64,000 bases of DNA from Brachybacterium sp. P6-10-X1 (GTDB taxonomy: Bacteria > Actinomycetota > Actinomycetes > Actinomycetales > Dermabacteraceae). The notes under the pieces are model-generated. The model made no database searches. It was not told the DNA's origin and saw only the letters and a program-made list of their open reading frames with translations. Location: positions 62,001 through 126,000 of the forward strand of contig NZ_CP017297.1 in assembly GCF_001969445.1 (NCBI RefSeq), given 5' to 3'. The position numbers and the translations under genes are program-made. This document shows, piece by piece, positions 25,431 through 34,741 of the stretch (within the stretch, counting starts at the first letter, position 1; each line of letters opens with the position of its first letter).

Positions 25431-26687
25431 TCAGCGCCGGTGCGCGGGGTCCTCCCGGTCGAGGCGTGTGAAGCGGCTGAGCTGGGTGACGTGCTCCGGC
25501 GTGAGATCCTTCAGGGTCGGGACCTGCAGCAGCTTCATGGTCCGCTCCACCTCGTCTGAGAGGATCTCGATCGTCCGGTCCACCCCCTCGCGGCCGCCGG
25601 CCATCAGGCCGTAGAGGTAAGCCCGGCCGATCAGGGTGAAGTCGGCGCCCAGGGCCATCGCTGCGACGATGTCGGCACCGCTACGGATACCGGTATCGAG
25701 GATGATCTCGACATCGTCGCCGACCTCGCGGGCGACCTCGGGCAGCAGTTGGAAGGGCACAGGGGCGCGGTCGAGCTGGCGCCCGCCGTGATTGGACAGC
25801 ACGATCGCGTCGACCCCGAGGTCGGCGAGCTTCTTCGCGTCCTCGACGGTCTGGACGCCCTTGACCGCGAACTTCCCCGGCCACATCGTCCGGATCTGCG
25901 CGAGGTCGTCGAAGTCGATGCTGGGATCCATCGCGGAGTTCAGCAGCTCGCCGACCGTACCGCCGGTCTCGCTGAGCGAGGCGAACTCGAGCTTGGCGGT
26001 GGTCAGGAAGTCCCACCACCACCAGGGCCGCGGGATGGCGTCGAGCACGGTGGACAGGCTCAGCTGCGGCGGGATCGAGAAGCCGTTGCGGGTGTCGCGC
26101 AGGCGGGCCCCGGCCACGGGGGTGTCCACGGTGAAGAACAGCGTGTCGTAGCCGGCCTGCGCCGCACGCTCGACGAGCCCGTAGGAGGTCTCCCGCTCAT
26201 TCATGACGTAGAGCTGGAACCAGTTGCGGCCCAGTGGGTTCGCGGCCTTCACGTCCTCGATCGAGGTGGTGCCGAGCGTCGAGAGGGTGAAGGGGATCCC
26301 GGCGGCCCCCGCGGCTCCGGCGCCCGCGGTCTCGCCCTCGGTCTGCATCAGCCGGGTGAAGCCGGTGGGGGCGATGCCGAAGGGCTGGGCGGAGCTGCCG
26401 CCGAGGATCTGCGTGGTGGTGTCCACGTGCGAGACGTCGTGCAGGATCGAGGGGTGGAACTCGATGTCCTCGAAGGCCTGGAGCGAGCGGTCCATCGAGA
26501 TCTCGCGCTCGGCGGCGCCGTCGGTGTAGTCGAAGGCGGCCGCCGGGGTGCGGTGCTTCGCGATCGACCGCAGGTCCTCGATGGTCAGCGCCGCGGAGAG
26601 ACGACGACGCTTCGGATCGAGGTCGATCTTCTTGAACTTCATGAGCTCCAGGAGCTCGGCGGGCCGGGGGATCTGTCTCGTGACCAT
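25431..26687 (-). CDS. lldD: FMN-dependent L-lactate dehydrogenase (alpha-hydroxy-acid oxidising protein)
   Basis: 418 residues. FMN and active-site segments are visible: [52 protein letters not shown], the catalytic His in [13 protein letters not shown], and [19 protein letters not shown] with IGRAYLYGL. It oxidises L-lactate to pyruvate at the membrane. The permease gene lies 60 bases upstream on the same strand, and a FadR-type regulator is divergent from that, so this is a lactate utilisation operon. Glycolate oxidase is a less likely alternative. Confidence 0.92.
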   Translation of the reverse strand: MVTRQIPRPAELLELMKFKKIDLDPKRRRLSAALTIEDLRSIAKHRTPAAAFDYTDGAAEREISMDRSLQAFEDIEFHPSILHDVSHVDTTTQILGGSSAQPFGIAPTGFTRLMQTEGETAGAGAAGAAGIPFTLSTLGTTSIEDVKAANPLGRNWFQLYVMNERETSYGLVERAAQAGYDTLFFTVDTPVAGARLRDTRNGFSIPPQLSLSTVLDAIPRPWWWWDFLTTAKLEFASLSETGGTVGELLNSAMDPSIDFDDLAQIRTMWPGKFAVKGVQTVEDAKKLADLGVDAIVLSNHGGRQLDRAPVPFQLLPEVAREVGDDVEIILDTGIRSGADIVAAMALGADFTLIGRAYLYGLMAGGREGVDRTIEILSDEVERTMKLLQVPTLKDLTPEHVTQLSRFTRLDREDPAHRR

Positions 26688-26747
26688 GGAAATCTCCTTC
26701 GTGGTGAGGACGTGATGGATCGTGGGCGGGCGGAGTGGGCGCTCGGG

Positions 26748-28436
26748 TCAGAGCGTGGGGATCATCCAGGACAGCACGGTGGACTGCAGGCCGACGAGGA
26801 GGCACAGCGCCGCGAGCATGCCGAGGCTCCACCAGATCACCTTGCGGAAGATGGCCGACTCCTGGCCGAGCAGTCCCACGGCGGTGGCCGCGATGGTGAG
26901 GTTCTGCGGGCTGATCATCTTGCCGACCACACCGCCGGAGGTGTTCGCCGCGACCAACAGGGCGGGGTTCAGTCCGGCCTCTTCGCCCGCGGTCTGCTGC
27001 AGGGTCGCGAACAGGGCGTTCGCACTGGTGTCGGAGCCGGTCACGGCCGTGCCCAGCCACCCGAGGATGGGGGAGAGGAAGGCGAAGGCCGCGCCGGTGC
27101 CGGCGATCCAGGTGCCGATGGTGATGGTCTGCCCCGACAGGTTCATGACGTAGGCCAGGGCCAGGACCGCGGCGACGGTGAGGATCGAGTAGCGGAGCTT
27201 GACGAGCTGGGTGAGGTAGACGCTCGCCGCGTCCCGCAGCGACATCCGGTACACGATCGCGACGACGATGCCGGTGATCAGCAGCAGGGTGCCGGGGGAG
27301 GAGAGCCACTGGAAGGAGTAGACGGTGCTGCCGGCGAGCTCGCCCTCGGCGGTGAAGACCTTGCCGTCGAGCCCGGGCCAGGGGACCTTGACGTCGGTCG
27401 CGGCGAGGAACGAGCTCAGCACCGGCACCAGCTTGGAGGCCGAGAAGATCACGATCACCAGCAGGTAGGGGAACAGCGCCATGAACACCCGACCGGAGGT
27501 GAGGCGCACCGCGGTGCGCGGCGGCGTGGCGACGGCCCCGGCGTCCTGCGCGGAGGAGTCCGTCGTCCCGGTGCTCTCCCGCGCGCGCTCGCGGCCCATG
27601 TTCTCCAGGGCGTCCTGGCCGCCGACGGGCTTCCAGAACTGCAGCATGATGACGGCGGCGGCGAGGCCGGCCAGCGAGGCGATGATGTCGGTGAGCTCGA
27701 CGGAGATGACGTTCGAGGAGACGAACTGGCTGATCCCGAAGACGACGCCGACCACGAGGGCCAGCGGCCACAGCTGCTTCACGCCGCGCTTGCCGTCGAC
27801 CAGGAAGACCAGGAACAGCGGGACGATCGCAGCGAGGAAGGGCGTCTGGTGCCCGATGATGGCGCCGATGTGCTCGTAGGGGATCCCCGTGAGGTTGCCG
27901 GCGGTGATGATCGGGATGGCGATGGCCCCGAAGGCCACGGGCGCGGTGTTGGCGATCAGCACGACGGTCGCCGCGCGCATCGCGGTGAAGCCGATGGCCA
28001 TCAGCATCACACCGGTGATCGCCACCGGTGCCCCGAAACCGGCGAGGGCCTCGAGCAGGCCGCCGAAGCAGAAGGCGATGATGATCGCCTGCACGCGCGG
28101 GTCGTCCGAGATCCGGTCGATCACCCGGCGCAGGTCCTCGAAGCGGCCGCTGCGGACGGTGAGCTCGTACAGCCAGATCGCGTTCAGCACGATCCACATG
28201 ATCGGGAACAGGCCGAAGGCAAGACCTTCGGTGGCCGAGAGGCCGACGAGACCCACCGGCATGCCGTAGGCGAGCGCGGCGACCAGCATCGCCACGGCCA
28301 GGGCGGCCAGGCCCGCCCAGTGCGCCTTCCAGCGCAGCACGCCCAGGGTGACGAAGATGGTCACCAGGGGCAGGAGGGCGACGAGCGAGGACCACAGCAG
28401 GCTGCCGGCCAGCGGTGCGAGTTCAGGGGTGTACAT
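26748..28436 (-). CDS. lctP: L-lactate permease
   Basis: 562 residues; ATG after GGAGG with five bases spacing. A polytopic LctP-family transporter with about 12-14 hydrophobic segments and the family stretches GLLEALAGFGAPVAITGVML, GSDTSANALF and ANTSGGVVGKMISPQNLTIA. A hydrophilic loop sits near the middle (ARESTGTTDSSAQDAG). It imports lactate with protons for the downstream dehydrogenase. A palindrome at 28534-28546 upstream is the probable operator. Confidence 0.95.
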   Translation of the reverse strand: MYTPELAPLAGSLLWSSLVALLPLVTIFVTLGVLRWKAHWAGLAALAVAMLVAALAYGMPVGLVGLSATEGLAFGLFPIMWIVLNAIWLYELTVRSGRFEDLRRVIDRISDDPRVQAIIIAFCFGGLLEALAGFGAPVAITGVMLMAIGFTAMRAATVVLIANTAPVAFGAIAIPIITAGNLTGIPYEHIGAIIGHQTPFLAAIVPLFLVFLVDGKRGVKQLWPLALVVGVVFGISQFVSSNVISVELTDIIASLAGLAAAVIMLQFWKPVGGQDALENMGRERARESTGTTDSSAQDAGAVATPPRTAVRLTSGRVFMALFPYLLVIVIFSASKLVPVLSSFLAATDVKVPWPGLDGKVFTAEGELAGSTVYSFQWLSSPGTLLLITGIVVAIVYRMSLRDAASVYLTQLVKLRYSILTVAAVLALAYVMNLSGQTITIGTWIAGTGAAFAFLSPILGWLGTAVTGSDTSANALFATLQQTAGEEAGLNPALLVAANTSGGVVGKMISPQNLTIAATAVGLLGQESAIFRKVIWWSLGMLAALCLLVGLQSTVLSWMIPTL

Positions 28437-28533
28437 AGGGACCTCCGACACACATCAGCTGCGGTGCGTGCACTGCATCGCCGTCGATGTCGTGCCTCGT
28501 GAGTCGGTGAGGACAGGGATGGAAGACCGTGTA

Positions 28534-28546
28534 GTGGTCTGACCAC
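28534..28546. promoter_or_regulatory. FadR/LldR-type operator
   Basis: Perfect palindrome GTGGTCTGACCAC between the lactate permease and the divergent GntR-family regulator. It contains the TGGTC-N-GACCA pattern typical of FadR-subfamily regulators such as LldR and PdhR. Lactate-responsive repression of both directions is expected. Confidence 0.75.
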
Positions 28547-28624
28547 AGAGCCGATAGTAGGGGGTCGGGACGGCGAGGGCAAAACTCTGTCGATCGACGG
28601 GGCCCGCTGTGCTAGAACGGGACG

Positions 28625-29410
28625 ATGGTCGACAACACGGACAGCGAAGAGGTCGGACCGCAGGGGAGGCGGTCTCCCGGGGCGGACGCGACCTGGCGCC
28701 CGGTGACGCGCGCCAGCACGCATGAGCTGGTCATCGAGGCGATCGAGGACCAGATCATGACCGGCGCGCTCGTCGTCGGCGACCTCCTGCCCCCGGAGCG
28801 CGAGCTCGCCTCGCGCTTGAACGTCAGTCGCGCCGGGGTGCGCGAGGCGATCCGGGTCCTGGAGGGCCACGGCGTGCTGCGCTCCGACGTCGGCTCCGGC
28901 CGCGGAGCCGGCACCTTCGTCGCCTCCCTGCCCAGCGCCGCGCTGGCGAGGTTCCTGCGCCTGCACGTCGCCCTGGCGAACTTCCGCATCCAGGAGGTCG
29001 TCGAGGCGCGCATCATCCTCGAGCAGGCCAGCGCATCGCTGGCGGCCGAGCGGGCCGACGCCGATACCGTCGCGGAGCTGGAGCGGCTGGTGGCCCTCAT
29101 GGACGAGCCGGGCGTGAGCCGCGAGGAGTTCAACGACGCCGACACCTCCTTCCACGTCGCCATCGCCGAGGCCGGCGGGAACACCCTGTTCTCCGATATG
29201 ACCGGCGCGATCCGCGCCTCCCTGCGCGCACCCATCCTGGAGGCCTTCACGCAGGTCACCGACTGGGACGCGATGGCGAACATGCTGCGCAGCCAGCACC
29301 ACGGGATCCTCGAGGCGATCGCGCAGGGACGGAGCGCGCAAGCCGGGGAGCTGACCGCCGCGCACATCCGCGAAGCGACCGCCGCGCTGCCGGAGCTGCC
29401 CGAGGTGTAG
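28625..29410 (+). CDS. FadR-subfamily GntR regulator, LldR-like
   Basis: 261 residues. The winged helix is HELVIEAIEDQIMTGALVVG, DLLPPERELASRLNVSRAGV and REAIRVLEGHGVL. The FCD ligand domain has VEARIILEQASASLAAE, the metal/ligand site DTSFHVAIAEAGGN and SQHHGILEAIAQGR. Divergent from the lactate permease with a palindromic operator between, it is most likely the lactate-responsive repressor of lctP-lldD. Confidence 0.9.
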   Translation: MVDNTDSEEVGPQGRRSPGADATWRPVTRASTHELVIEAIEDQIMTGALVVGDLLPPERELASRLNVSRAGVREAIRVLEGHGVLRSDVGSGRGAGTFVASLPSAALARFLRLHVALANFRIQEVVEARIILEQASASLAAERADADTVAELERLVALMDEPGVSREEFNDADTSFHVAIAEAGGNTLFSDMTGAIRASLRAPILEAFTQVTDWDAMANMLRSQHHGILEAIAQGRSAQAGELTAAHIREATAALPELPEV

Positions 29411-29437
29411 CGCCGGCGGCCCCTCCTTCCGCGACCC

Positions 29438-30595
29438 TCAGGCCCCCGGGACCGGCCGCTCGTCGGGCCCGTCGTACTGCGACAGCGGGCGGATCAGGGC
29501 GTTGTCGGCGCGCTGCTCCATGATGTGCGCGCTCCAGCCGGTGATGCGGGCGGCGATGAACAGCGGGGTGAACATCTCGGTGTCGAAGCCCATCAGGTGA
29601 TAGGTGGGCCCTGCCGGGTAGTCCAGGTTGGGCTTGATGCCCTTGGCCTCGTCCATCGACTGCTCCAGCCCGTTGTACAGGCCCAGGATCTCGGGGCGGT
29701 CGAAGTACTCGATCATGCCATCCATCGCGTTCTTCATGGTCGGCACGCGGGAGTCGCCGTGCTTGTAGACGCGGTGGCCGAAGCCCATCACCTTCTTCTT
29801 CTGGGCCAGGGCGTCGTCCATCCAGGCCTTCGCGCGCGCCTTCGCCTCGTCCTCGCTCTCCTCGGGGCGGATGCCGATCTCGTCGAAGGTGTGCATCACG
29901 GCCTCGTTCGCCCCGCCGTGCAGGGAGCCCTTCAGCGCACCGATCGCGCCGGTGACCGCCGAGTGCAGGTCCGCCTGGGTCGAGGTGATCACCCGGGCGG
30001 TGAAGGTGGAGGCGTTGAAGGAGTGCTCGGCGTACAGCACCATCGAGACGCGGAAGGCCTCGGCCACCTCGTCGGCCGCCTCCTCGCCGAAGGTCATCCA
30101 CAGGACGTTGCGCGAGTAGTCGAGGTCCTCGCGCGGGGCGACGGGGTCGGTGGGGCCGCCGGCGCGTCGGCGGCGCTGCTCGTAGGCGACCACCGCGGGC
30201 AGCTGGGCGAACAGGCGCCGGGCCTTCTTCTGCTCGGCCTCCGGGGAGGAGTCCTCCGCGGCCGGGTCCAGCGCCCCGAGGACGGAGACTGCCGTGCGCA
30301 CCGAGTCCATCGGGTGGCAGGTGATCGGCAGCGAGTCCATCGCGGCCTTCACCGCCGGGTCCAGCGCCCGGTCGGAGCGTTCCTGGGCGACGGCCGTCTC
30401 CAGCTCCTGGGTGCTCGGGAGCTCGCCGGTCAGCAACAGGTGCGCCACCGCCTCGAAGGGCTGGGTGGCGGCGAGCTCGGGCACCGGGTAGCCGCGGTAG
30501 AGCAGGGAATTGGTCTCCGGGTTGACCTTGGAGATGGCGGTGACGTCGGCGACGACCCCGTCCAGTCCCTTGTGGATCTCGCTGGTCTCGGTCAT
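29438..30595 (-). CDS. prpC: 2-methylcitrate synthase (citrate synthase family)
   Basis: 385 residues, the short type I length of methylcitrate synthases. Catalytic residues are in LKGSLHGGANEAVMH (His), KKKVMGFGHRVYKHGDSR (His, Arg) and FDTEMFTPLFIAARITGWSA, which supplies the Asp region. It condenses propionyl-CoA with oxaloacetate. The ATG overlaps the prpB stop (ATGA), completing a tightly packed prpD-prpB-prpC operon. Confidence 0.94.
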   Translation of the reverse strand: MTETSEIHKGLDGVVADVTAISKVNPETNSLLYRGYPVPELAATQPFEAVAHLLLTGELPSTQELETAVAQERSDRALDPAVKAAMDSLPITCHPMDSVRTAVSVLGALDPAAEDSSPEAEQKKARRLFAQLPAVVAYEQRRRRAGGPTDPVAPREDLDYSRNVLWMTFGEEAADEVAEAFRVSMVLYAEHSFNASTFTARVITSTQADLHSAVTGAIGALKGSLHGGANEAVMHTFDEIGIRPEESEDEAKARAKAWMDDALAQKKKVMGFGHRVYKHGDSRVPTMKNAMDGMIEYFDRPEILGLYNGLEQSMDEAKGIKPNLDYPAGPTYHLMGFDTEMFTPLFIAARITGWSAHIMEQRADNALIRPLSQYDGPDERPVPGA

Positions 30596-31545
30596 GAGTC
30601 CCTCCTGGGATCGACGGCGGTGCCGGGCGGGGTGTCGGTGCGGTGGGCGGCGGGCACCTCGAAGTCGAAGACCGAGGTGTCGAAGCGGGCGTAGCCCTCG
30701 TAGTCCACCAGGTCGTAGAGCCGAGCGCGAGTGAGCATCTCATCCACCCGGGGGCCCTGGGTGCCTTCCGAAAGGATCGTCTCCAGCACCCGCTCCGCCG
30801 CGCCCATCGCGCTGCGCAGCAGCGTGACCGGGTAGATCACCATCGCCACGCCCGCCTCGGCGAGCTGGGCCCGGGTGAACAGCTCGGACTTGCCGAACTC
30901 GGTCATGTTCGCCAGCACCGGCACGTCCAGCGCCGCACAGACCTGCTCGAACTCGCCCAGGTCCGCGAGCGCCTCGGGAAAGATCGCGTCCGCCCCGGCG
31001 TCGACCAGGGCCTTCATCCGGTCGATCGCGGCGTCGAGACCGGAGGTGGCGCGCAGGTCGGTGCGGGCCATGACCAGGAAGTCCGCGTCGCGGCGCCCGT
31101 CGGCCGCGGCGCGGATCCGCTGGGTGGCGGTGTCCAGATCGACCATGGTCTTGCCGTCGAGGTGGCCGCAGCGCTTGGGGTTGACCTGGTCCTCGATGTG
31201 GCAGCCGGCCAGGCCGGCGTCCTCGAGCTCCTGGACCGTGCGGGCGACGTTCATCGGTTCGCCGAAGCCGGTATCGGCGTCGATCAGGCACGGCAGATCG
31301 GTGGCCCGGGCGATCTGCCCGCCGCGGGCGGCGACCTCGCTGAGGGTGGTCAGACCGACGTCGGGCAGCCCCAGCTCGTTCGCGATCACCGCCCCGGAGA
31401 TGTAGACCCCGGGGAAGGACTTCTCCTCGATGAGCTTCGCCGACAGCGGGGTGAAGGCGCCCGGGAAGGGCTGGGCGGCACCGGGGGTGAGCAGCGCGCG
31501 CAGGTCCTGACGCTTCTGCGCTGCAGCGCGGGTGGAGTGCAGCAT
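30592..31545 (-). CDS. prpB: 2-methylisocitrate lyase
   Basis: 317 residues, isocitrate lyase/PEP mutase superfamily. It shows VYISGAVIANELGLPDVGL, LIDADTGFGEPMNVARTV, the catalytic KRCGH loop in IEDQVNPKRCGHLDGK, and FLVMARTDLRATSGLDAAI. It cleaves 2-methylisocitrate to pyruvate and succinate. The ATG overlaps the prpD stop by one base (TGATG) and its own stop overlaps the prpC start. Confidence 0.95.
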   Translation of the reverse strand: MLHSTRAAAQKRQDLRALLTPGAAQPFPGAFTPLSAKLIEEKSFPGVYISGAVIANELGLPDVGLTTLSEVAARGGQIARATDLPCLIDADTGFGEPMNVARTVQELEDAGLAGCHIEDQVNPKRCGHLDGKTMVDLDTATQRIRAAADGRRDADFLVMARTDLRATSGLDAAIDRMKALVDAGADAIFPEALADLGEFEQVCAALDVPVLANMTEFGKSELFTRAQLAEAGVAMVIYPVTLLRSAMGAAERVLETILSEGTQGPRVDEMLTRARLYDLVDYEGYARFDTSVFDFEVPAAHRTDTPPGTAVDPRRDS

Positions 31546-33062
31546 CACAGCAGTCCCTTCGGTCCGGCGGTCGGGTCCACGACGCCGGCGGCGGCGCGGA
31601 GGTTCAGCGCTCCCAGCTCCCCGGCGGGAAGGTCGGCGAGATGCGCGGCGGTCTCCAGGAAGCGGTCGATCTCGACCTCGTCCACGAGTCCCGCGGCGAG
31701 CGAGCGGAGCTTGTCCTCGTACTGCTGCCGGGCGAAGGGGCGGGCGCCCTGGGGATGGGCATCGGCCACGGCGATCTCGTCCTCGATCACGGTGCCGTCG
31801 CGCAAGGTGATGGTGATGGCGCCGCCGAAGGCCTTCTCGGCGAGGTCCTGCGAGTGGTAGCGGCGCGTCCACTCCGGATCCTCCTCGGTCGTGATCTTGC
31901 GCCACAGCGCCACGGTGTCGGCCCGGCCCCCCCGCTCGGGGGCGTAGGAGCGCTCGTGGTGCCAGGTGCCGTCCTGCAGGGCGACGGCGACGATGTAGGG
32001 GATCGAATGGTCCAGCGTCTCGCGCGACGCGGTCGGGTCGTACTTCTGCGGATCGTTCGCGCCGGAGCCGATCACGACGTGGGTGTGGTGCGAGGTGCGG
32101 ATCAGGATCGAGTCGACCCGCTCGGGATCGGCGGCCTCGGGGTGCTCGGTGTGCAGCTTGCGGGCCAGGTCGATCCACGCCTGGGCCTGGTACTCGGCCG
32201 AGTGCTCCTTGGTGTAGGTCTCCAGGATCGCACGCTTCGCCTCGCCGGCCTCCGGCAGCGTCACGGTGTAGCGGGCGTCGGGGCCGTCCAGCAGCCAGGC
32301 GATCACACCGTCCTCGCCCTCGTAGATCGGTACCGGGGAGGTCTGCCCGCGCATCGCCCGGTCCACGGCCTCGATCGCCATCTTCCCGGCGAATGCGGGG
32401 GCGTGGGCCTTCCAGGTGGAGATCTCGCCCTTGCGGGACTGGCGGGTGGCCGTGGTGGTGTGCAGCGCCTGCCCGACGGCCTGGAAGATCGTCTCCGCCT
32501 CCAGCCCCAGCAGGGTGCCGATCCCGGCGGCGGCCGACGGGCCCAGGTGGGCGACGTGGTCGATCTTGTGCCGGTGCAGCGAGATCGCGCGCACCAGATC
32601 GACCTGCAGCTCGTAGCCGGTGGCGATGCCGCGGATCAGGTCCTGGCCGGATCGCCCGGTGTGCTCGCCCGCGGCGAGGATCGGTGGGATGTTGTCCCCG
32701 GGGTGGGAGTACTCGGCCGCCAGGAAGGTGTCGTGGAAGTCGAGCTCGCGCACGGCCACGCCGTTGGCCCAGGCCGCCCATTCGGGGGAGGTCTTCTGCC
32801 CGATCCCGGTGATGGACGCCCCGGAGCCGCCGGTGGAGACCGGGTGGCTGAGCGCTTGGGCGCGGGCGGAGACGATGGGGGCACGATTCAGGGAGGCGAC
32901 CGCGACCGAGGCGTTGTCGATGATCCGGTTGATGATCATCTCCTGGACCGCGGGCTGGACGGCGACCGGATCGGCGGCCACCTCGGCCATCGCCCAGGCG
33001 AGCTGGTCCTTCCGGGCCAGGTCGTCCTCGGACGGGTGGACGCGGACGTCGAGCTCTCTCAT
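31545..33062 (-). CDS. prpD: 2-methylcitrate dehydratase (MmgE/PrpD family)
   Basis: 505 residues; ATG after AAGGAG with six bases spacing. The PrpD pattern is REIDFHDTF-like ([20 protein letters not shown]), followed by [50 protein letters not shown] [13 protein letters not shown] and a late [20 protein letters not shown]. It dehydrates 2-methylcitrate in propionate degradation. First gene of the prpDBC operon. No PrpR-type regulator gene is adjacent, so control is probably from elsewhere. Confidence 0.95.
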   Translation of the reverse strand: MRELDVRVHPSEDDLARKDQLAWAMAEVAADPVAVQPAVQEMIINRIIDNASVAVASLNRAPIVSARAQALSHPVSTGGSGASITGIGQKTSPEWAAWANGVAVRELDFHDTFLAAEYSHPGDNIPPILAAGEHTGRSGQDLIRGIATGYELQVDLVRAISLHRHKIDHVAHLGPSAAAGIGTLLGLEAETIFQAVGQALHTTTATRQSRKGEISTWKAHAPAFAGKMAIEAVDRAMRGQTSPVPIYEGEDGVIAWLLDGPDARYTVTLPEAGEAKRAILETYTKEHSAEYQAQAWIDLARKLHTEHPEAADPERVDSILIRTSHHTHVVIGSGANDPQKYDPTASRETLDHSIPYIVAVALQDGTWHHERSYAPERGGRADTVALWRKITTEEDPEWTRRYHSQDLAEKAFGGAITITLRDGTVIEDEIAVADAHPQGARPFARQQYEDKLRSLAAGLVDEVEIDRFLETAAHLADLPAGELGALNLRAAAGVVDPTAGPKGLL

Positions 33063-33195
33063 GCAGGTCTCCTTCGATGACGAGGCGTTCGCGGTGCGCC
33101 ACCGGGTGGGCCCGGCCCGGCCGCATCGGTTGATCACGCGTATCCGGCCAGGGTATCGGGGACGGGAGACCCGCCGGTGCGAGAGGGCGCCCCGA

Positions 33196-34035
33196 TCATC
33201 GCGACGGCGTCCGACCGATCTCCTCGAATGCCTCGAGCGTCTCGGCCGGGTCCAGCACCGCGGCGGGATGGGGGCCTTCCCGCTTCCAGGCCTCGCGCCA
33301 CGACTCGACCTCGGGGGAGGACAGCGCGCCGCCGGTCAGCAGCACCATGTTCCCGTCGGCCGGGCGGGTCAGCAGCGAGGCGTGGGTCAGCGTCCACACC
33401 CCCGTGAGGCCCTCCGCGGCGGCGGCGTCCTCCAGCTCGCGGACCTGCTGGGCGAGGAAACGCTGCCCGGCGTCGTCGCCGATGTTGGTCAGCAGCAGGC
33501 CGTCCGCCTCCAGGTGGCCCAGCGCCTCGCGGTAGAAGTCCTGGGTGGCCAGGTGCGCGGGGGAGGACTCGCCGGAGAACACGTCGAGCACGATCGCGTC
33601 GAACCGTCGGGAGCCCATCGCGGCGAGCTCTTCGCGGGCATCGCCGATCACCACCTCGAGATCGGTCCCTGCCGGCAGCGGCAGCGCCGTGGTGACCAGC
33701 GTGGGCAGCTCCCGTTCGATCTCGATCACCAGCTGGGCCGAGCCGGGCCGTTTCGCCTGCACGTAGCGGGCCAGGGTGAGGGCCCCGGCGCCCAGGTGCG
33801 CGATCCGGACCGGCCGGCCTCTCGGCCACACCTCGTCCAGGACGTTCGCCATCCGTCGCAGGTACTCATGGACGATGTGCGTGGGGTCCTCGAGATCCAC
33901 ATGCGACTGCTCGACGCCCCCGATCTGCAGCACCCACCCGCCGACGACCTCGTCCTGCACGATCGAGGCGCTCTGGTCGCAGCGGCGCAGCTGTGCGCTG
34001 CGGAGGACTCTGCCGGAGGAGGGGGGAGGGGTCAT
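33196..34035 (-). CDS. Spermidine synthase-like methyltransferase-fold protein
   Basis: 279 residues. [20 protein letters not shown] followed by [13 protein letters not shown] is the nucleotide-binding motif I of spermidine-synthase-type proteins. [13 protein letters not shown] and [20 protein letters not shown] follow. Aminopropyltransferase gatekeeper residues are not clearly kept, and actinobacterial members are often annotated as fused-MFS-like or spermine synthase family proteins without proven activity. No ribosome binding site is seen. Confidence 0.82.
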   Translation of the reverse strand: MTPPPSSGRVLRSAQLRRCDQSASIVQDEVVGGWVLQIGGVEQSHVDLEDPTHIVHEYLRRMANVLDEVWPRGRPVRIAHLGAGALTLARYVQAKRPGSAQLVIEIERELPTLVTTALPLPAGTDLEVVIGDAREELAAMGSRRFDAIVLDVFSGESSPAHLATQDFYREALGHLEADGLLLTNIGDDAGQRFLAQQVRELEDAAAAEGLTGVWTLTHASLLTRPADGNMVLLTGGALSSPEVESWREAWKREGPHPAAVLDPAETLEAFEEIGRTPSR

Positions 34036-34108
34036 GGAGACATTGTCGCCGACGGCGCGGAGCCGATGTCGGGAGGTCGGGCCGGCGGCGTACGGGATAC
34101 TCCTGTGC

Positions 34109-34582
34109 ATGGACACTCTCGAGGTCGCCGGCCGCACCTTCCGCGTGGCCCGCGCCCGCGCCGTCGACGTCCCGGCACTCATCGCGCTCCTGGCCGACGA
34201 CGTCCTGGGGCGGGGGCGGGAGAACGGGGCGATGGAGCCCTACCTCCGGGCGTTCGAGCAGATCGACGCGGACCCCCACCAGCTCCTGGTCGCCGTGCGA
34301 GACGAGGACGAGCAGATCGCCGCCACCGTGCAGCTCACCCTGCTGGCGGGACTGTCCCGTGGCGGAGCGACCAGATTGCAGATCGAGGCCGTGCGGGTCG
34401 ACGCCTCGGCGCGCGGGACGGGGCTGGGCAGCGCCCTGCTGACCTGGGCGCACGGCTGGGGCCGCGAGCGCGGGGCGGTCCTCGCGCAGCTGACCACCGA
34501 CCGGTCCCGGGCGGATGCTCATCGCTTCTACGAGCGGCTCGGCTACGAGCCCAGCCACGTGGGGTTCAAGCGGCCGCTGTGA
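34109..34582 (+). CDS. GNAT family N-acetyltransferase
   Basis: 157 residues. The acetyl-CoA-binding core is RLQIEAVRVDASARGTGLGS with ALLTWAHGWGRERGA, followed by DRSRADAHRFYERLGYEPSH, the usual GNAT C-terminal strand with the catalytic Tyr. The N-terminus starts FRVARARAVDVPALIALLAD. Acceptor unknown. A weak GATACT seven bases upstream could be a -10 box. Confidence 0.88.
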   Translation: MDTLEVAGRTFRVARARAVDVPALIALLADDVLGRGRENGAMEPYLRAFEQIDADPHQLLVAVRDEDEQIAATVQLTLLAGLSRGGATRLQIEAVRVDASARGTGLGSALLTWAHGWGRERGAVLAQLTTDRSRADAHRFYERLGYEPSHVGFKRPL

Positions 34583-34741
34583 GCGGCACCGCCACGGCTG
34601 ATCCCGCGTGCGCGGTTCCCTGGGGAACTCGCACCGTCGGCCGACCCGGTCAGCATCGGCGCCCGGAGTGGCCTCCCGCGGGCACGTCGGCGGACATGGC
34701 CGTACGACGAGGTCTTGCTCGATGGCGGAGGACGTCCGGAA

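Noticed and set aside
25749..28502. 917-codon plus-strand frame over the lactate genes
   Set aside because: Antisense to lldD and lctP, compositionally a shadow, with no start signals.
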